From positions 1-32,000 of the forward strand of contig CACLSF010000004.1 in NCBI GenBank assembly GCA_902609535.1: DNA of 32,000 nt, written 5' to 3'. Position 1 is the first letter of the stretch. Every line of letters starts with the position of its first letter. The notes under the pieces are model-generated. The model saw only the letters and a list, made by a program, of their open reading frames with translations, was not told the DNA's origin and searched no databases. The translations under genes and the position numbers were made by a program. Origin of the DNA: an uncultured Pelagibacteraceae bacterium. GTDB taxonomy: Bacteria; Pseudomonadota; Alphaproteobacteria; Pelagibacterales; Pelagibacteraceae. This document shows positions 7,983 to 16,083 of this stretch, one piece after another.

Positions 7983-8995
7983 TTTTCATTTCTATAAATT
8001 TTTTTAATATCAAATTTTAAACCTGTAAAAGCAAATAAAGATGCAAAACTTTGCATTAAAATAATAAAATATAGTGTTAGAAAGACTATAAAAAAATTTT
8101 CATTTTCTCTAATTCTTAATGCTTCTAAGATTATTAAAACTGAAAAAATTAAAATAGGAAAAAAAATTAAAAAATTTGAAAATAAGAAAAAGTAAAAAGT
8201 AAGTGAAGATAAAATATATAAAGATAATATAGGTGTTAATAAATATTCATATCTATATTCGCCTTTAACTAATTTATCATTTTTAAATATTTTTTTGATA
8301 AAATTAATTGTGGACTCAGCTGTAAGAATACCTCTTACATATCTTTGAATCATATATAATTTTAAATTTCTATCTAAATGATAAGCAACTAATTCAGAAC
8401 TATAAAATAAACTATACCCTTTTTTTAATATTCTACTAAAAAAATCAGTATCTTCTGCACTATATATATTTTCATCCATACCATTCATTTCAAAATATTT
8501 TGATTTTTTTACTACTAGATTGCAAGAACATAATTCTTTTACATATTTTGATTTAGAAATATTTTTTCTATAATTTCTAAATCCAGAGATAAAAAATGAC
8601 TTGTTCAATTTTCCAGTAATTCTTTTAAAAAGTGTTTGATTGTCAGGAGAAATATCTGGACCACCTAAGGCATAAATATTTTTGTCATTTTCAAAAACTT
8701 TTATTGCTATTTCAAGTATATTTGGGTTTTGGGGATAAGAGTCACTATCATAAAAAGCTAAGTATTCAGTCTCAGCTCTTCTTGCTGCCAAATTTCTTTT
8801 GAAACTCATATTTGAATTTTTTTCAACTTTAATATATTCAATTTTTTCATTTAAAATTTTTGTATTTTCATTAATATTTTCAATTACAATAAACACTTTT
8901 TTTAGGTTTTTGATCTTAAGATATTCGATGATAGATTTATTTAATAATTCTGAGTTTTTAATACAGGGAACAATGACTGAAATTTGCTGATCCAT
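7973..8995 (-). CDS. Glycosyltransferase family 2 with C-terminal membrane anchor
   Basis: Inverting-type GT2. With the ATG at 8995 it has 340 residues and begins close to the first strand, ISVIVPC, as is typical. The same frame runs further upstream to an ATG at 9007 and a TTG at 9040, but those only add a short hydrophobic tail, so I prefer 8995. The DxD motif is DSD (about 83-85, in AFYDSDSYP), and the acceptor-site acidic pair is in SAEDTDFF (about 180-187). The C-terminus has a long hydrophobic region (about 251-293) and another (301-324), forming about three membrane segments. It probably acts on a lipid-linked glycan at the cytoplasmic membrane. It is divergent from the radical SAM gene. 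Confidence 0.86.
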   Translation of the reverse strand: MDQQISVIVPCIKNSELLNKSIIEYLKIKNLKKVFIVIENINENTKILNEKIEYIKVEKNSNMSFKRNLAARRAETEYLAFYDSDSYPQNPNILEIAIKVFENDKNIYALGGPDISPDNQTLFKRITGKLNKSFFISGFRNYRKNISKSKYVKELCSCNLVVKKSKYFEMNGMDENIYSAEDTDFFSRILKKGYSLFYSSELVAYHLDRNLKLYMIQRYVRGILTAESTINFIKKIFKNDKLVKGEYRYEYLLTPILSLYILSSLTFYFFLFSNFLIFFPILIFSVLIILEALRIRENENFFIVFLTLYFIILMQSFASLFAFTGLKFDIKKIYRNENDA

Positions 8996-9008
8996 TAAGT
9001 AATTCATA

Positions 9009-9034
9009 TATAATATTAAAAAAAAAGATATAAT
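9009..9034 (+). promoter_or_regulatory. Possible promoter region upstream of the radical SAM gene
   Basis: Two perfect TATAAT hexamers occur at 9009-9014 and 9029-9034, the latter 24 nt before the GTG start at 9058. No convincing -35 box was found at 16-18 nt spacing from either. In such AT-rich DNA a hexamer match alone is weak evidence. Confidence 0.22.
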
Positions 9035-9057
9035 AAACAATAAAAATTATATTAGTT

Positions 9058-10164
9058 GTGAAAAATAAAATAAAACTTCTAAAAAATGTATATTTAAAAA
9101 AAAATAAACCAGTTAGTTTAGTTTTATTTCTCACTAATAGATGTAATGCCAGATGTTCTTTTTGCTTTATTGATTTTGATAATAAAATTTCTCAAAATAA
9201 AAAAAATGAACTTACTACGAATGATTATGAAAAAATTTCTATAAATTTAAAAGACTCCTTAGTACATCTAAATATAACTGGTGGAGAACCTTTTTTAAGA
9301 AGTGATATAGATCAAATTATATTAAATTTTATTAAAAATTCTGGAATAAGTTCTATAGTATTTAGTACAAATGGTTCCTACCCTAAAAGAATTAAAGAAT
9401 TTGTACAAAACGTATGTAAGAAAAATCCTAATGTTGAATTTATATTTCAATTTTCAATTGACTCTTATCCTGATGAACATGATAAAATAAGAAAAATTCC
9501 TGGACTTTCAGAAAAAACATTCGAGTCATATAATATTATAAAAAATAGCTCAAAAAATTGTATTGCTACCTGCAATCTTACAGTTTCAGAACAAAATTAT
9601 TTTAAAATAGTTGAAATTTATAATTTTTTAACAAAAGAAAAAAACATAGAAACAATCAATCCAATTATAGTGAGAAATGAAGGTGTTTTTTCAATTAAAG
9701 ATAATCTAAAAAATAAATTGCTATTAGCATATAAAGATCTAACAAGTTTAATTACAAAAGAAATCAAACAAAAAAAACTAAGAGGTTTTTCTGATTTTTC
9801 TTTAACAGGTGAAATTTTGAACGCTAAGAATGAAATTAGTTTTGATATGGTCCAAAAATCATACTTAAAACCTAAATTTTATACACAATGTGTGGCAGGT
9901 TCAATTTTTGGTGTTATACAATCTAATGGAGACGTATACCCATGTGAAATCCTTAAAGAACCACTAGGAAATATTAAAGATTATAATTTAGATTTTATGA
10001 GTCTTTGGAAAAATAAAAAAAGCAATGAAACTAGGAAATGGATAAAAGATACAAAATGTAATTGTCACTGGGAATGTATTTATACTTATAATTTAATATC
10101 TAGTCCAAAATACTCTTCGAAGATAGCAGCTAGAGTTTTAACCAACAAATTAAAATTATTTTAG
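9058..10164 (+). CDS. Radical SAM enzyme with SPASM-like C-terminal cluster domain
   Basis: A 368-residue radical SAM protein with a GTG start. The 4Fe-4S/SAM motif is CNARCSFC (C29, C33, C36), followed by the SAM-binding NITGGEP (72-78) and FSTNG (102-106). The C-terminus carries a second cysteine set: C278 (QCVAG), C296 (GDVYPC), C334, C336 and C340 (CNCHWEC). This is typical of SPASM/Twitch domains that bind auxiliary Fe-S clusters. Relatives modify peptides, aminoglycoside sugars or lipid/sugar moieties by radical chemistry. No precursor peptide gene is visible next to it, and the neighbours are glycosyltransferases and oxygenases, so a sugar or glycolipid substrate is more likely (inferred). 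The gene stands alone on the plus strand between two minus-strand units. Confidence 0.88.
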   Translation: MKNKIKLLKNVYLKKNKPVSLVLFLTNRCNARCSFCFIDFDNKISQNKKNELTTNDYEKISINLKDSLVHLNITGGEPFLRSDIDQIILNFIKNSGISSIVFSTNGSYPKRIKEFVQNVCKKNPNVEFIFQFSIDSYPDEHDKIRKIPGLSEKTFESYNIIKNSSKNCIATCNLTVSEQNYFKIVEIYNFLTKEKNIETINPIIVRNEGVFSIKDNLKNKLLLAYKDLTSLITKEIKQKKLRGFSDFSLTGEILNAKNEISFDMVQKSYLKPKFYTQCVAGSIFGVIQSNGDVYPCEILKEPLGNIKDYNLDFMSLWKNKKSNETRKWIKDTKCNCHWECIYTYNLISSPKYSSKIAARVLTNKLKLF

Positions 10165-10200
10165 ACAACATTTTTTAAATTAATAACAATAAAATTCATT

Positions 10201-11142
10201 TTAACTTTTTAAATTTCTAATTTTAGATACCAAAAAAACTAGTTCTTTTTGTTTATCATCCAACTTATTAAAATAATTTTTATTAATTTCATTTTTGTTA
10301 AAAATATTTTTAATTTTTAATTTTTTTTTATAATTACTATCATTTAAATTATTTAATGTTAAAGCTTTTACCCACGGTGCAATTGGATAATGAGCGTTAT
10401 TACCAGCATCAGCAGAGTCTATAAAAAAGTTAAATGCTCTGCTTATTGTGATTTCACAAGCATACCTCTTAACGTTATTTTTTTGAGGTGGTAAACCTTT
10501 ATGAAAAACCATAGAATTTTTAAATAGAACGAATGATCCTGGACTGTTACTCTCTAAAATGATTTCTTTGTCACTGTTTTTTAATTGAAGTGAACCATTA
10601 TCCCTATTGAGAACATTAAAATATAACATAATTTTGAAGAACTCATGTGGCATACCATCAGTATGCCATGAGTACATATTTTCATTTTTAGCAGTATTTT
10701 CTGTTTCCCAAAATCTCGTCATTAAATTTCTCCATGGTGAGCCTATTTGATCAGCAATATTATTTTTAATTCTTTCTAAAATTTCATTTATTGAGTTTTG
10801 TAATAATAAATTTTGCTCAAAAAATTTAGAATCTCTGTTGTAAGCTTCTTCTAGACCCAATTCCTTAAAATTTGTATGCACATAATTGATATCTGAGTCG
10901 TTTATGAATTTTGATTTTGATGTATTTTTATCAATTATTTCTTTAACAGAGCTAACTTCGTCTTCATTAATTTCTCCCATATAAAATCCTTTTTTCTCCA
11001 AATCTGTATCCTGTCTATTCTGGTATTTGGGGAAAAAATGACCCAATATATCTAAATTATATTTCTCCCAAACATCTTTAAAATTTAATTTGTCTACTTC
11101 TGATAATTCGGAGGGCTGAATATTAAAATTAATATCTGTCAT
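10201..11142 (-). CDS. 2-oxoglutarate/Fe(II) oxygenase, phytanoyl-CoA-dioxygenase-like
   Basis: A 313-residue protein with the facial-triad pattern of non-haem Fe(II)/2OG oxygenases: H160-T-D162 in SWHTDGMP, distal H214 in MVFHKG, and R226 as the likely 2-oxoglutarate anchor. Between them, LYFNVLNRDNGSLQL is the usual core strand pair of phytanoyl-CoA dioxygenase-like proteins. These enzymes hydroxylate or oxidise small molecules, sugars or lipids in the cytosol. It is the last gene of the seven-gene minus unit, 5 nt after the TPR-like gene. A Lys/Asn-rich tail (about 262-313) extends beyond the core. The substrate is unknown; a sugar intermediate of this operon is the simplest guess. Confidence 0.78.
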   Translation of the reverse strand: MTDINFNIQPSELSEVDKLNFKDVWEKYNLDILGHFFPKYQNRQDTDLEKKGFYMGEINEDEVSSVKEIIDKNTSKSKFINDSDINYVHTNFKELGLEEAYNRDSKFFEQNLLLQNSINEILERIKNNIADQIGSPWRNLMTRFWETENTAKNENMYSWHTDGMPHEFFKIMLYFNVLNRDNGSLQLKNSDKEIILESNSPGSFVLFKNSMVFHKGLPPQKNNVKRYACEITISRAFNFFIDSADAGNNAHYPIAPWVKALTLNNLNDSNYKKKLKIKNIFNKNEINKNYFNKLDDKQKELVFLVSKIRNLKS

Positions 11143-11147
11143 TTAAT

Positions 11148-11828
11148 TTAAGTTCTTAAGTAAAGTTTTAAATTTTCTTTTTTTAAATTTTTTATAAAAC
11201 TTGAAATCATCTTGTTCACAATAGCATTAGAATATTTACTTTTAGAAAAGGTATTGGTAGTTATATCGTTAACAGCATCTGTTTCTGTAAAAATATATTC
11301 TATATTTTTAATATTATTTTTAGATTTTTTATAAAATTGATCAAATAAAGATAGAGAGTCTTTTTCTATATATATTATTTTTGAATCCTCAATTTTCTTT
11401 TTATTTATGAACAAAAAGTCATCGAAATTTGATTTGGTATCAATTATTAGACAAAATGAATATTTTGTAAAATTGGATCCAAAATAAAGAAGTTTATTAA
11501 CTTCAAATTGATCATCTAGAAGTTCTACGGTATTTAATAATTCATTATTTTTATCTAATTTTAACGACCATTTTTTTGCTTCATAAAAATCATTTATGTT
11601 TATTAAGTTTTTAACTATTTTTTTGATAATGTGCTGATTATCTGGCTCTAGCTCATGAGCAACAATTAAATGAAATAAGGCGTCAGAGATATTGTTTAAA
11701 TTTTCTAAATTTTCTGCTAACTCTAATCTTAAATTAAAATTACCTTTATCATGCTTAAGTTTATTAAGTAAATAAATAACATTTGATATTTCTGCAGAAA
11801 AAGTTTTTTTTTTGAATATATCCATCAT
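11148..11828 (-). CDS. Uncharacterised protein with TPR-like N-terminal helices
   Basis: 226 residues, not recognised as a defined family. Residues about 15-98 look like two to three tetratricopeptide-type helical pairs (LRLELAENLENLNNISDAL, then FHLIVAHELEPDNQHIIKK). The C-terminal half is alpha/beta-like (YSFCLIIDTK, KIIYIEK) without recognisable catalytic motifs. There is no signal peptide or membrane segment. Two adjacent ATG codons (11826-11828 and 11823-11825) could serve as the start. It is sandwiched between two 2OG oxygenase genes with spacings of 3 and 5 nt. A scaffolding or partner role for one of them is possible but is inference only. Confidence 0.7.
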   Translation of the reverse strand: MMDIFKKKTFSAEISNVIYLLNKLKHDKGNFNLRLELAENLENLNNISDALFHLIVAHELEPDNQHIIKKIVKNLININDFYEAKKWSLKLDKNNELLNTVELLDDQFEVNKLLYFGSNFTKYSFCLIIDTKSNFDDFLFINKKKIEDSKIIYIEKDSLSLFDQFYKKSKNNIKNIEYIFTETDAVNDITTNTFSKSKYSNAIVNKMISSFIKNLKKENLKLYLRT

Positions 11829-11831
11829 ATT

Positions 11832-12728
11832 TTAAAAGAAAGGAAATTTGTCTATATACCAATCATTATTATTTTCTGATTTACTATTACTAAAAAAATC
11901 ATCATGTTCATGATCTAAAATACTTTTAATTTTTTCATTATTACGTTCTTTAAATAAGGAAATCCACTTTTCTGCCTCAATATTATATTTTATATTCATT
12001 TTATTTCTCTCAAAACCTAGGGCAAATCTTATTGATTTTCTATTTGTTTCAAGACTACTTTTTTTATAATTAACACTATGAAAAGAAAATGGTCCATCAA
12101 CAAAACAAAATAATCTGTTAGAAACAAAATCAACTGTTTTAATATTTTTTATACCAAACTTTTTTGTAAGCTCTATTTTTTTTAAATATTCTATTGAGTC
12201 GTCATTTGCTATTTCATTCCATTTAATAAAATTATCTATTCTTTCATTTTTATCATTACCTAAAGAACAAATAGAAGTTCCTGGGGAATTAAAATTTAAA
12301 TCTTCAATATAAATTAAAAATGTTAAAACCCATAAAGGATCATGATCAAAATGAGTATGAGGAAAAAAATCTAAAGGTGAGGAATTATTTTCATTTTCTT
12401 GCGTATATGCAGTTCCCCACTCAATTTTACTTGAAACTTGTTTGTACCCAATAAAATTGTACATTCTAGAAAGTAATAAGTTAGCTAATTCAGATATATG
12501 ATTATTAATAAAATTTTCCCAAAATATTTTTTTCTCAGTTTCAAGATTTTTTAATTCAGACGAAAAATAAAAACAATTACTGCCTCTTTGATCATTATGA
12601 AGTTTCTTTTGTGGCCATAGATTTTTTATTTCTTGGACTAAACTTACATCTAAAATATTATCAATTACTATGTGTGGGTACGGTGACTCTTCAATATAAC
12701 TTTTTTTAATTTTTTCTGTATAACTCAT
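11832..12728 (-). CDS. 2-oxoglutarate/Fe(II) oxygenase family protein
   Basis: 298 residues. An N-terminal YPHIVIDNIL (17-26) is the kind of opening seen in prolyl-hydroxylase/SM-20-like 2OG oxygenases. The iron-binding HxD is H126-F-D128 within a histidine-rich FPHTHFDHD. The distal histidine is H217 in GPFSFHSV, and R230 or R234 could bind 2-oxoglutarate. It differs from the other oxygenases in the window, so it is not a recent duplicate. It lies 1 nt after the stop of the aminotransferase gene upstream and 3 nt before the TPR-like gene. It probably hydroxylates the sugar, or a group on it, made by this operon. The substrate is unknown. Confidence 0.74.
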   Translation of the reverse strand: MSYTEKIKKSYIEESPYPHIVIDNILDVSLVQEIKNLWPQKKLHNDQRGSNCFYFSSELKNLETEKKIFWENFINNHISELANLLLSRMYNFIGYKQVSSKIEWGTAYTQENENNSSPLDFFPHTHFDHDPLWVLTFLIYIEDLNFNSPGTSICSLGNDKNERIDNFIKWNEIANDDSIEYLKKIELTKKFGIKNIKTVDFVSNRLFCFVDGPFSFHSVNYKKSSLETNRKSIRFALGFERNKMNIKYNIEAEKWISLFKERNNEKIKSILDHEHDDFFSNSKSENNNDWYIDKFPFF

Positions 12729-12729
12729 T

Positions 12730-13830
12730 TTACAAATAAAATTTATTTATTTTTTCAACTATGTACTCTTTTTCGTCATTTTTAAGATATTGGTGAAAAG
12801 GTATGGATATCACTCTATCACATAGTTTTTCTGAATTTACAAAATCACCCAATTTATAATTTAAAATTTTAGATGCTTTGTGAAGGTGCAACGGAGTTCC
12901 ATAATAAATTAAACTTTGGATACCATTTTCTAATAGATGCTTTTGCAATTCATCTCTTCTTTCTGATTGACAAACAAACATCGTAAATGAGTTATATTGA
13001 TTAGATTTACACTCTGGTATTTTAAAGTCTGGATTTGTGATATTCTCTCTAAAGAAATTAATATTTGTTTGTCTATTTAAAATTACTTCATCTACTTTTT
13101 TTAATCTAAATCTTATTACAGCTGCATTTAAAGCATCCATTCTAGAATTTACTCCAAAAAACTCATATTGATCTCTCCCTATCATTCCATGGTTTCTATA
13201 TTTTTTAATTTTATCATATAGTTCCCGGTTATTTGTAACTAGAAATCCACCATCTCCTAACGCATTTAAAATTTTTAAAGGATGTGTTGAAAATGTAGCT
13301 ATCTCTGACAGATTTCCAGGTCTAATATTATCAATTTTACTTCCAATCGCTTGAGCAGCATCTTCTATTACTTTAATATTATTTTTTTGTGCAATTTCAT
13401 TTATCATTTGCATATTACACATTCTACCAGTCCAATGGACAGGTACAATTGCTTTTGTTTTAGAAGTAATCTTCTCCTCTATTTTGCTTTCATCAATATT
13501 TAAATCATCTTTAACATCTACAAATATAGGTTTGGCACCTACATGAGCGATAGCTGCTGCTGTAGCGATAAATGAAACTGCACTTGTGATTACTTCATCT
13601 CCTTTTTTAATTCCTAAGGCCCATAATGCTATCATTAATGCATCTGTACCAGAATTTAAGGTTAAACAAAATTCAGTTCCAAGGTATTCATTAATTTCAT
13701 TTTCTAGTTTGGTGTTTTCATCCGATAGTATTAAATTTCCTGATGACAAAACATTGTCTATTATTGGTAATAACTCTTCCTTTTCATTTTCGTATCTAGG
13801 CTTTAAATCAATTAAACTAATAGTTTTCAT
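12730..13830 (-). CDS. DegT/DnrJ/EryC1/StrS-family sugar aminotransferase (copy 2)
   Basis: A 366-residue PLP-dependent aminotransferase of the sugar-nucleotide type, full length for the family. The PLP lysine is K186 in STHPLKILNALGDGG. The N-terminal phosphate-binding region LNSGTDAL (58-65), VIEDAAQAIGS (154-164) and KYRNHGM are all present. Family members transaminate 3-keto or 4-keto sugar nucleotides using glutamate or glutamine. It lies 2 nt after a sister DegT gene and shares distinctive stretches with it (PVHW-G, HPLK-LNA-GDGG, KYRNHGMI-RD). The pair could be two steps of one pathway, or a heteromer. It is co-transcribed with E1 alpha/beta and oxygenase genes. Confidence 0.9.
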   Translation of the reverse strand: MKTISLIDLKPRYENEKEELLPIIDNVLSSGNLILSDENTKLENEINEYLGTEFCLTLNSGTDALMIALWALGIKKGDEVITSAVSFIATAAAIAHVGAKPIFVDVKDDLNIDESKIEEKITSKTKAIVPVHWTGRMCNMQMINEIAQKNNIKVIEDAAQAIGSKIDNIRPGNLSEIATFSTHPLKILNALGDGGFLVTNNRELYDKIKKYRNHGMIGRDQYEFFGVNSRMDALNAAVIRFRLKKVDEVILNRQTNINFFRENITNPDFKIPECKSNQYNSFTMFVCQSERRDELQKHLLENGIQSLIYYGTPLHLHKASKILNYKLGDFVNSEKLCDRVISIPFHQYLKNDEKEYIVEKINKFYL

Positions 13831-13832
13831 AT

Positions 13833-14942
13833 TTAAATTTTATAAAAATTTTTAAGGTTTTTAATTAAGTAATCTTGTTGCTTTCTATTAATAAATTGAT
13901 GTACAGGAATAGTCAAAAGTGTTCTAGCTTGATTATCAGAAATCTCGAACTTCCCATAGTTTCTTTTCTTGTTAAATTTTTTAAAGGCAGGCTGCTGATT
14001 TAAACCTTTGGGATAATGAATTTTTACTTCTATATTCTTTTTTTCAAGAAAAGTTTTAAGCTTATCTCTATTTTTACAAAGTATCATGTAAAGTGCAAAA
14101 GTCTCAGTAAAACCCTTAATTCTGCTTGGAACTTTAATAAATTTTTTTAATTCAATTAATCTCTTGTCATAATATTTTGCATTAATATTTCTTTTTTTAA
14201 TTACATTTTTTATCTTTTTTAAACCCCATAAAGCAACAATACATTGCAATGGTTGCATTCGTTTATTTTCACCCCAGATTTCAATGGTATCTCTGTTAAT
14301 CATTCCATGATTTCTGTACTTTAGTAGCCAGTCATACAACTTTTTATTATTTGTAACTACTGCTCCTCCATCGCCCATAGCATTCAAAGATTTAAGAGGA
14401 TGTAGGCTAAATGCAGAAATATCACCAAAAGTTCCAGGAGATTTTCCTCTTAAAGATCCTCCTATACCCATACATGCATCTTCAATAACTTTTAAATTAT
14501 TAATTTTAGCTATTTTCATTATCTCATACATGTTAGGAGATGCTCCCCCCCAATGTACAGGCATTATTGCTTTTGTATTTTTTGTTATCTTTTTCTTAAT
14601 ATCATTAATATCAATTTGATATCTTTCATCACAATCACAAAATACAGGAGTTGCACCTACCGCTTCTATAGCACCAACAGTTGCATAAAATGTATTTACA
14701 ACTGTTATCACCTCATCGCCAGGTCCTACATTTAGTGCTTTTAGACAAAGAATAAGAGCATCTGTACCATTATTTGTTGAAATACAATATTTTGATCCAA
14801 TAAATTTAGAAAATGAATTTTCAAATTTAGAAACATACTTTCCTAATGTAAAATCAGAACTTTTAATTAATTTTTTCCACTCTTTAATAATTTCATTAGG
14901 CTTTGCAAATTCTTGCTGAAGATAATTATAATTAATTTTCAT
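13833..14942 (-). CDS. DegT/DnrJ/EryC1/StrS-family sugar aminotransferase (copy 1)
   Basis: A 369-residue PLP-dependent sugar aminotransferase. The Schiff-base lysine is K184 in SLHPLKSLNAMGDGG. NNGTDAL (57-63) and VIEDACMGIGG (152-162) form the cofactor pocket. It closely resembles the neighbouring downstream DegT protein across the core, suggesting an old tandem duplication. The start ATG is at 14942. The 64-nt AT-rich gap upstream, after the E1-beta stop, is the largest within this operon and could hold an internal promoter, though no convincing -35/-10 pair is seen. Function: amination of a keto sugar nucleotide destined for the surface glycan. Confidence 0.9.
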   Translation of the reverse strand: MKINYNYLQQEFAKPNEIIKEWKKLIKSSDFTLGKYVSKFENSFSKFIGSKYCISTNNGTDALILCLKALNVGPGDEVITVVNTFYATVGAIEAVGATPVFCDCDERYQIDINDIKKKITKNTKAIMPVHWGGASPNMYEIMKIAKINNLKVIEDACMGIGGSLRGKSPGTFGDISAFSLHPLKSLNAMGDGGAVVTNNKKLYDWLLKYRNHGMINRDTIEIWGENKRMQPLQCIVALWGLKKIKNVIKKRNINAKYYDKRLIELKKFIKVPSRIKGFTETFALYMILCKNRDKLKTFLEKKNIEVKIHYPKGLNQQPAFKKFNKKRNYGKFEISDNQARTLLTIPVHQFINRKQQDYLIKNLKNFYKI

Positions 14943-15006
14943 ATTTAAAAAATATTTTAATTTTATTTAGTATATTTATTTTATAATTTCAAAAAATTGC
15001 AATTAG

Positions 15007-16083
15007 TTAAAATGGTCCCTTAAAGTATGGATCTGGTACATCAATTGGCAATTTTTCGCTTTTCAAATTATATTCTTTTAATATTTGGGAAAACTTAACT
15101 TTTGGAATTTTTAAGCTTTTTTGTATCGAATATAAAATATCTTGACCAGTTGGGTAAAAGTTTTTAACCAAGCCCCTAGAACTTGGTACTGGATGAAAAG
15201 GAAGTCCCAGCCTAATAGGGGGACTTTTTAAATTAATTCTATTTTCTAATATTGTAGAAATTATTTCTGAACCCATGCCCAATCTTATATGGCTCAAATC
15301 AATAGTTATTACATGTTTAGTCTTTTTGACTGATCGGATTATTTCAGTCAAATCTAGTGGATTTGGCATACAAAGATTAAATAGATCTATATCTATGTTG
15401 TATTTTTTTAATAATTTACTCACTCTAAGACACTCTAAAACATTAACTGAATTTGCTATCAATGTGAGCTTAGATCCACTAGTGATTTTATTAAAACTCT
15501 TAAGCTTTTTAATTTTAAATTTTTTATCTACTTTGCCTCGAGTAAAATGTGACCACCTATGCTCCAAAAATATGACTGGATTTGGGTCAAATATTGATGC
15601 TATTAGCATTGATTTAGCTTCCTCAGGAAAAGCGGGGATGACAACTTTTAAGCCAGGAATTGCACTAAATATGTTTTCAAGACTTTGACCATGCTCTGGG
15701 CCCTGACCCCATCCCCTACCAATTACCATTCTAATTACAATTGGAACGCTATGTTTGCCTCTTGATATGTAGGATGTTTTTGCTGCATTGTTAATTATTT
15801 GCTCAAAAGCATATAAGGCAAATTCAACTCTCTGAAGATTAACCAGAACTTTAGATCCATTTATAGCTGAACCAATTGCAACTCCAATCATTCCATTCTC
15901 AGAAACAGGCATTTCTATAGTTTTTGATTTTCCAAATTTTTTTTTTACACCTTTAATAGTCCCCCACATAGAGGAAGGGTCATCAACACCTTCACCCATT
16001 AAAAAAAGTTTTTTATCTTTTTTAATACTTTGAAAAACTGCCTCACGTATTGCTTCTGTAAATGAAATATTTCTTTTAAACAT
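15007..16083 (-). CDS. Orphan 2-oxoacid dehydrogenase E1 component, beta subunit
   Basis: 358 residues, with transketolase pyrimidine-binding and C-terminal domains as in pyruvate or branched-chain 2-oxoacid dehydrogenase E1-beta. Landmarks are the thiamine-activating E62 in PVSENGMIG, FEQIINNAAK (93-102), GPEHGQSLE (128-136) with H131, and IPGLKVVIPAFP. It is about 30 residues longer than usual E1-beta, with a C-terminal extension after PSSRGLVKNFYP. The start overlaps the E1-alpha gene by 8 nt. No E2 (lipoyl) or E3 gene is present, so the pair is unlikely to be a normal oxidative complex. Such orphan pairs can transfer a two-carbon unit from pyruvate; AviB1/AviB2 in avilamycin biosynthesis is the precedent I have in mind. 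Confidence 0.88.
   Translation of the reverse strand: MFKRNISFTEAIREAVFQSIKKDKKLFLMGEGVDDPSSMWGTIKGVKKKFGKSKTIEMPVSENGMIGVAIGSAINGSKVLVNLQRVEFALYAFEQIINNAAKTSYISRGKHSVPIVIRMVIGRGWGQGPEHGQSLENIFSAIPGLKVVIPAFPEEAKSMLIASIFDPNPVIFLEHRWSHFTRGKVDKKFKIKKLKSFNKITSGSKLTLIANSVNVLECLRVSKLLKKYNIDIDLFNLCMPNPLDLTEIIRSVKKTKHVITIDLSHIRLGMGSEIISTILENRINLKSPPIRLGLPFHPVPSSRGLVKNFYPTGQDILYSIQKSLKIPKVKFSQILKEYNLKSEKLPIDVPDPYFKGPF

Noticed and set aside
8996-9040. Hydrophobic N-terminal extension of the membrane-anchored glycosyltransferase
   Set aside because: Needs a TTG start and adds a short Phe/Ile-rich tail, not a plausible signal peptide; the internal ATG at 8995 fits the GT2 family better.
14943-15006. 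Possible internal promoter between E1-beta and the first DegT gene
   Set aside because: The gap is AT-rich with several TATAAA/TATACT-like strings, but no -35 match at proper spacing was found.
15275-15688. 137-codon plus-strand frame opposite the E1-beta gene
   Set aside because: Long, but lies wholly antisense to a well-supported gene and shows no domain or composition of a real protein.
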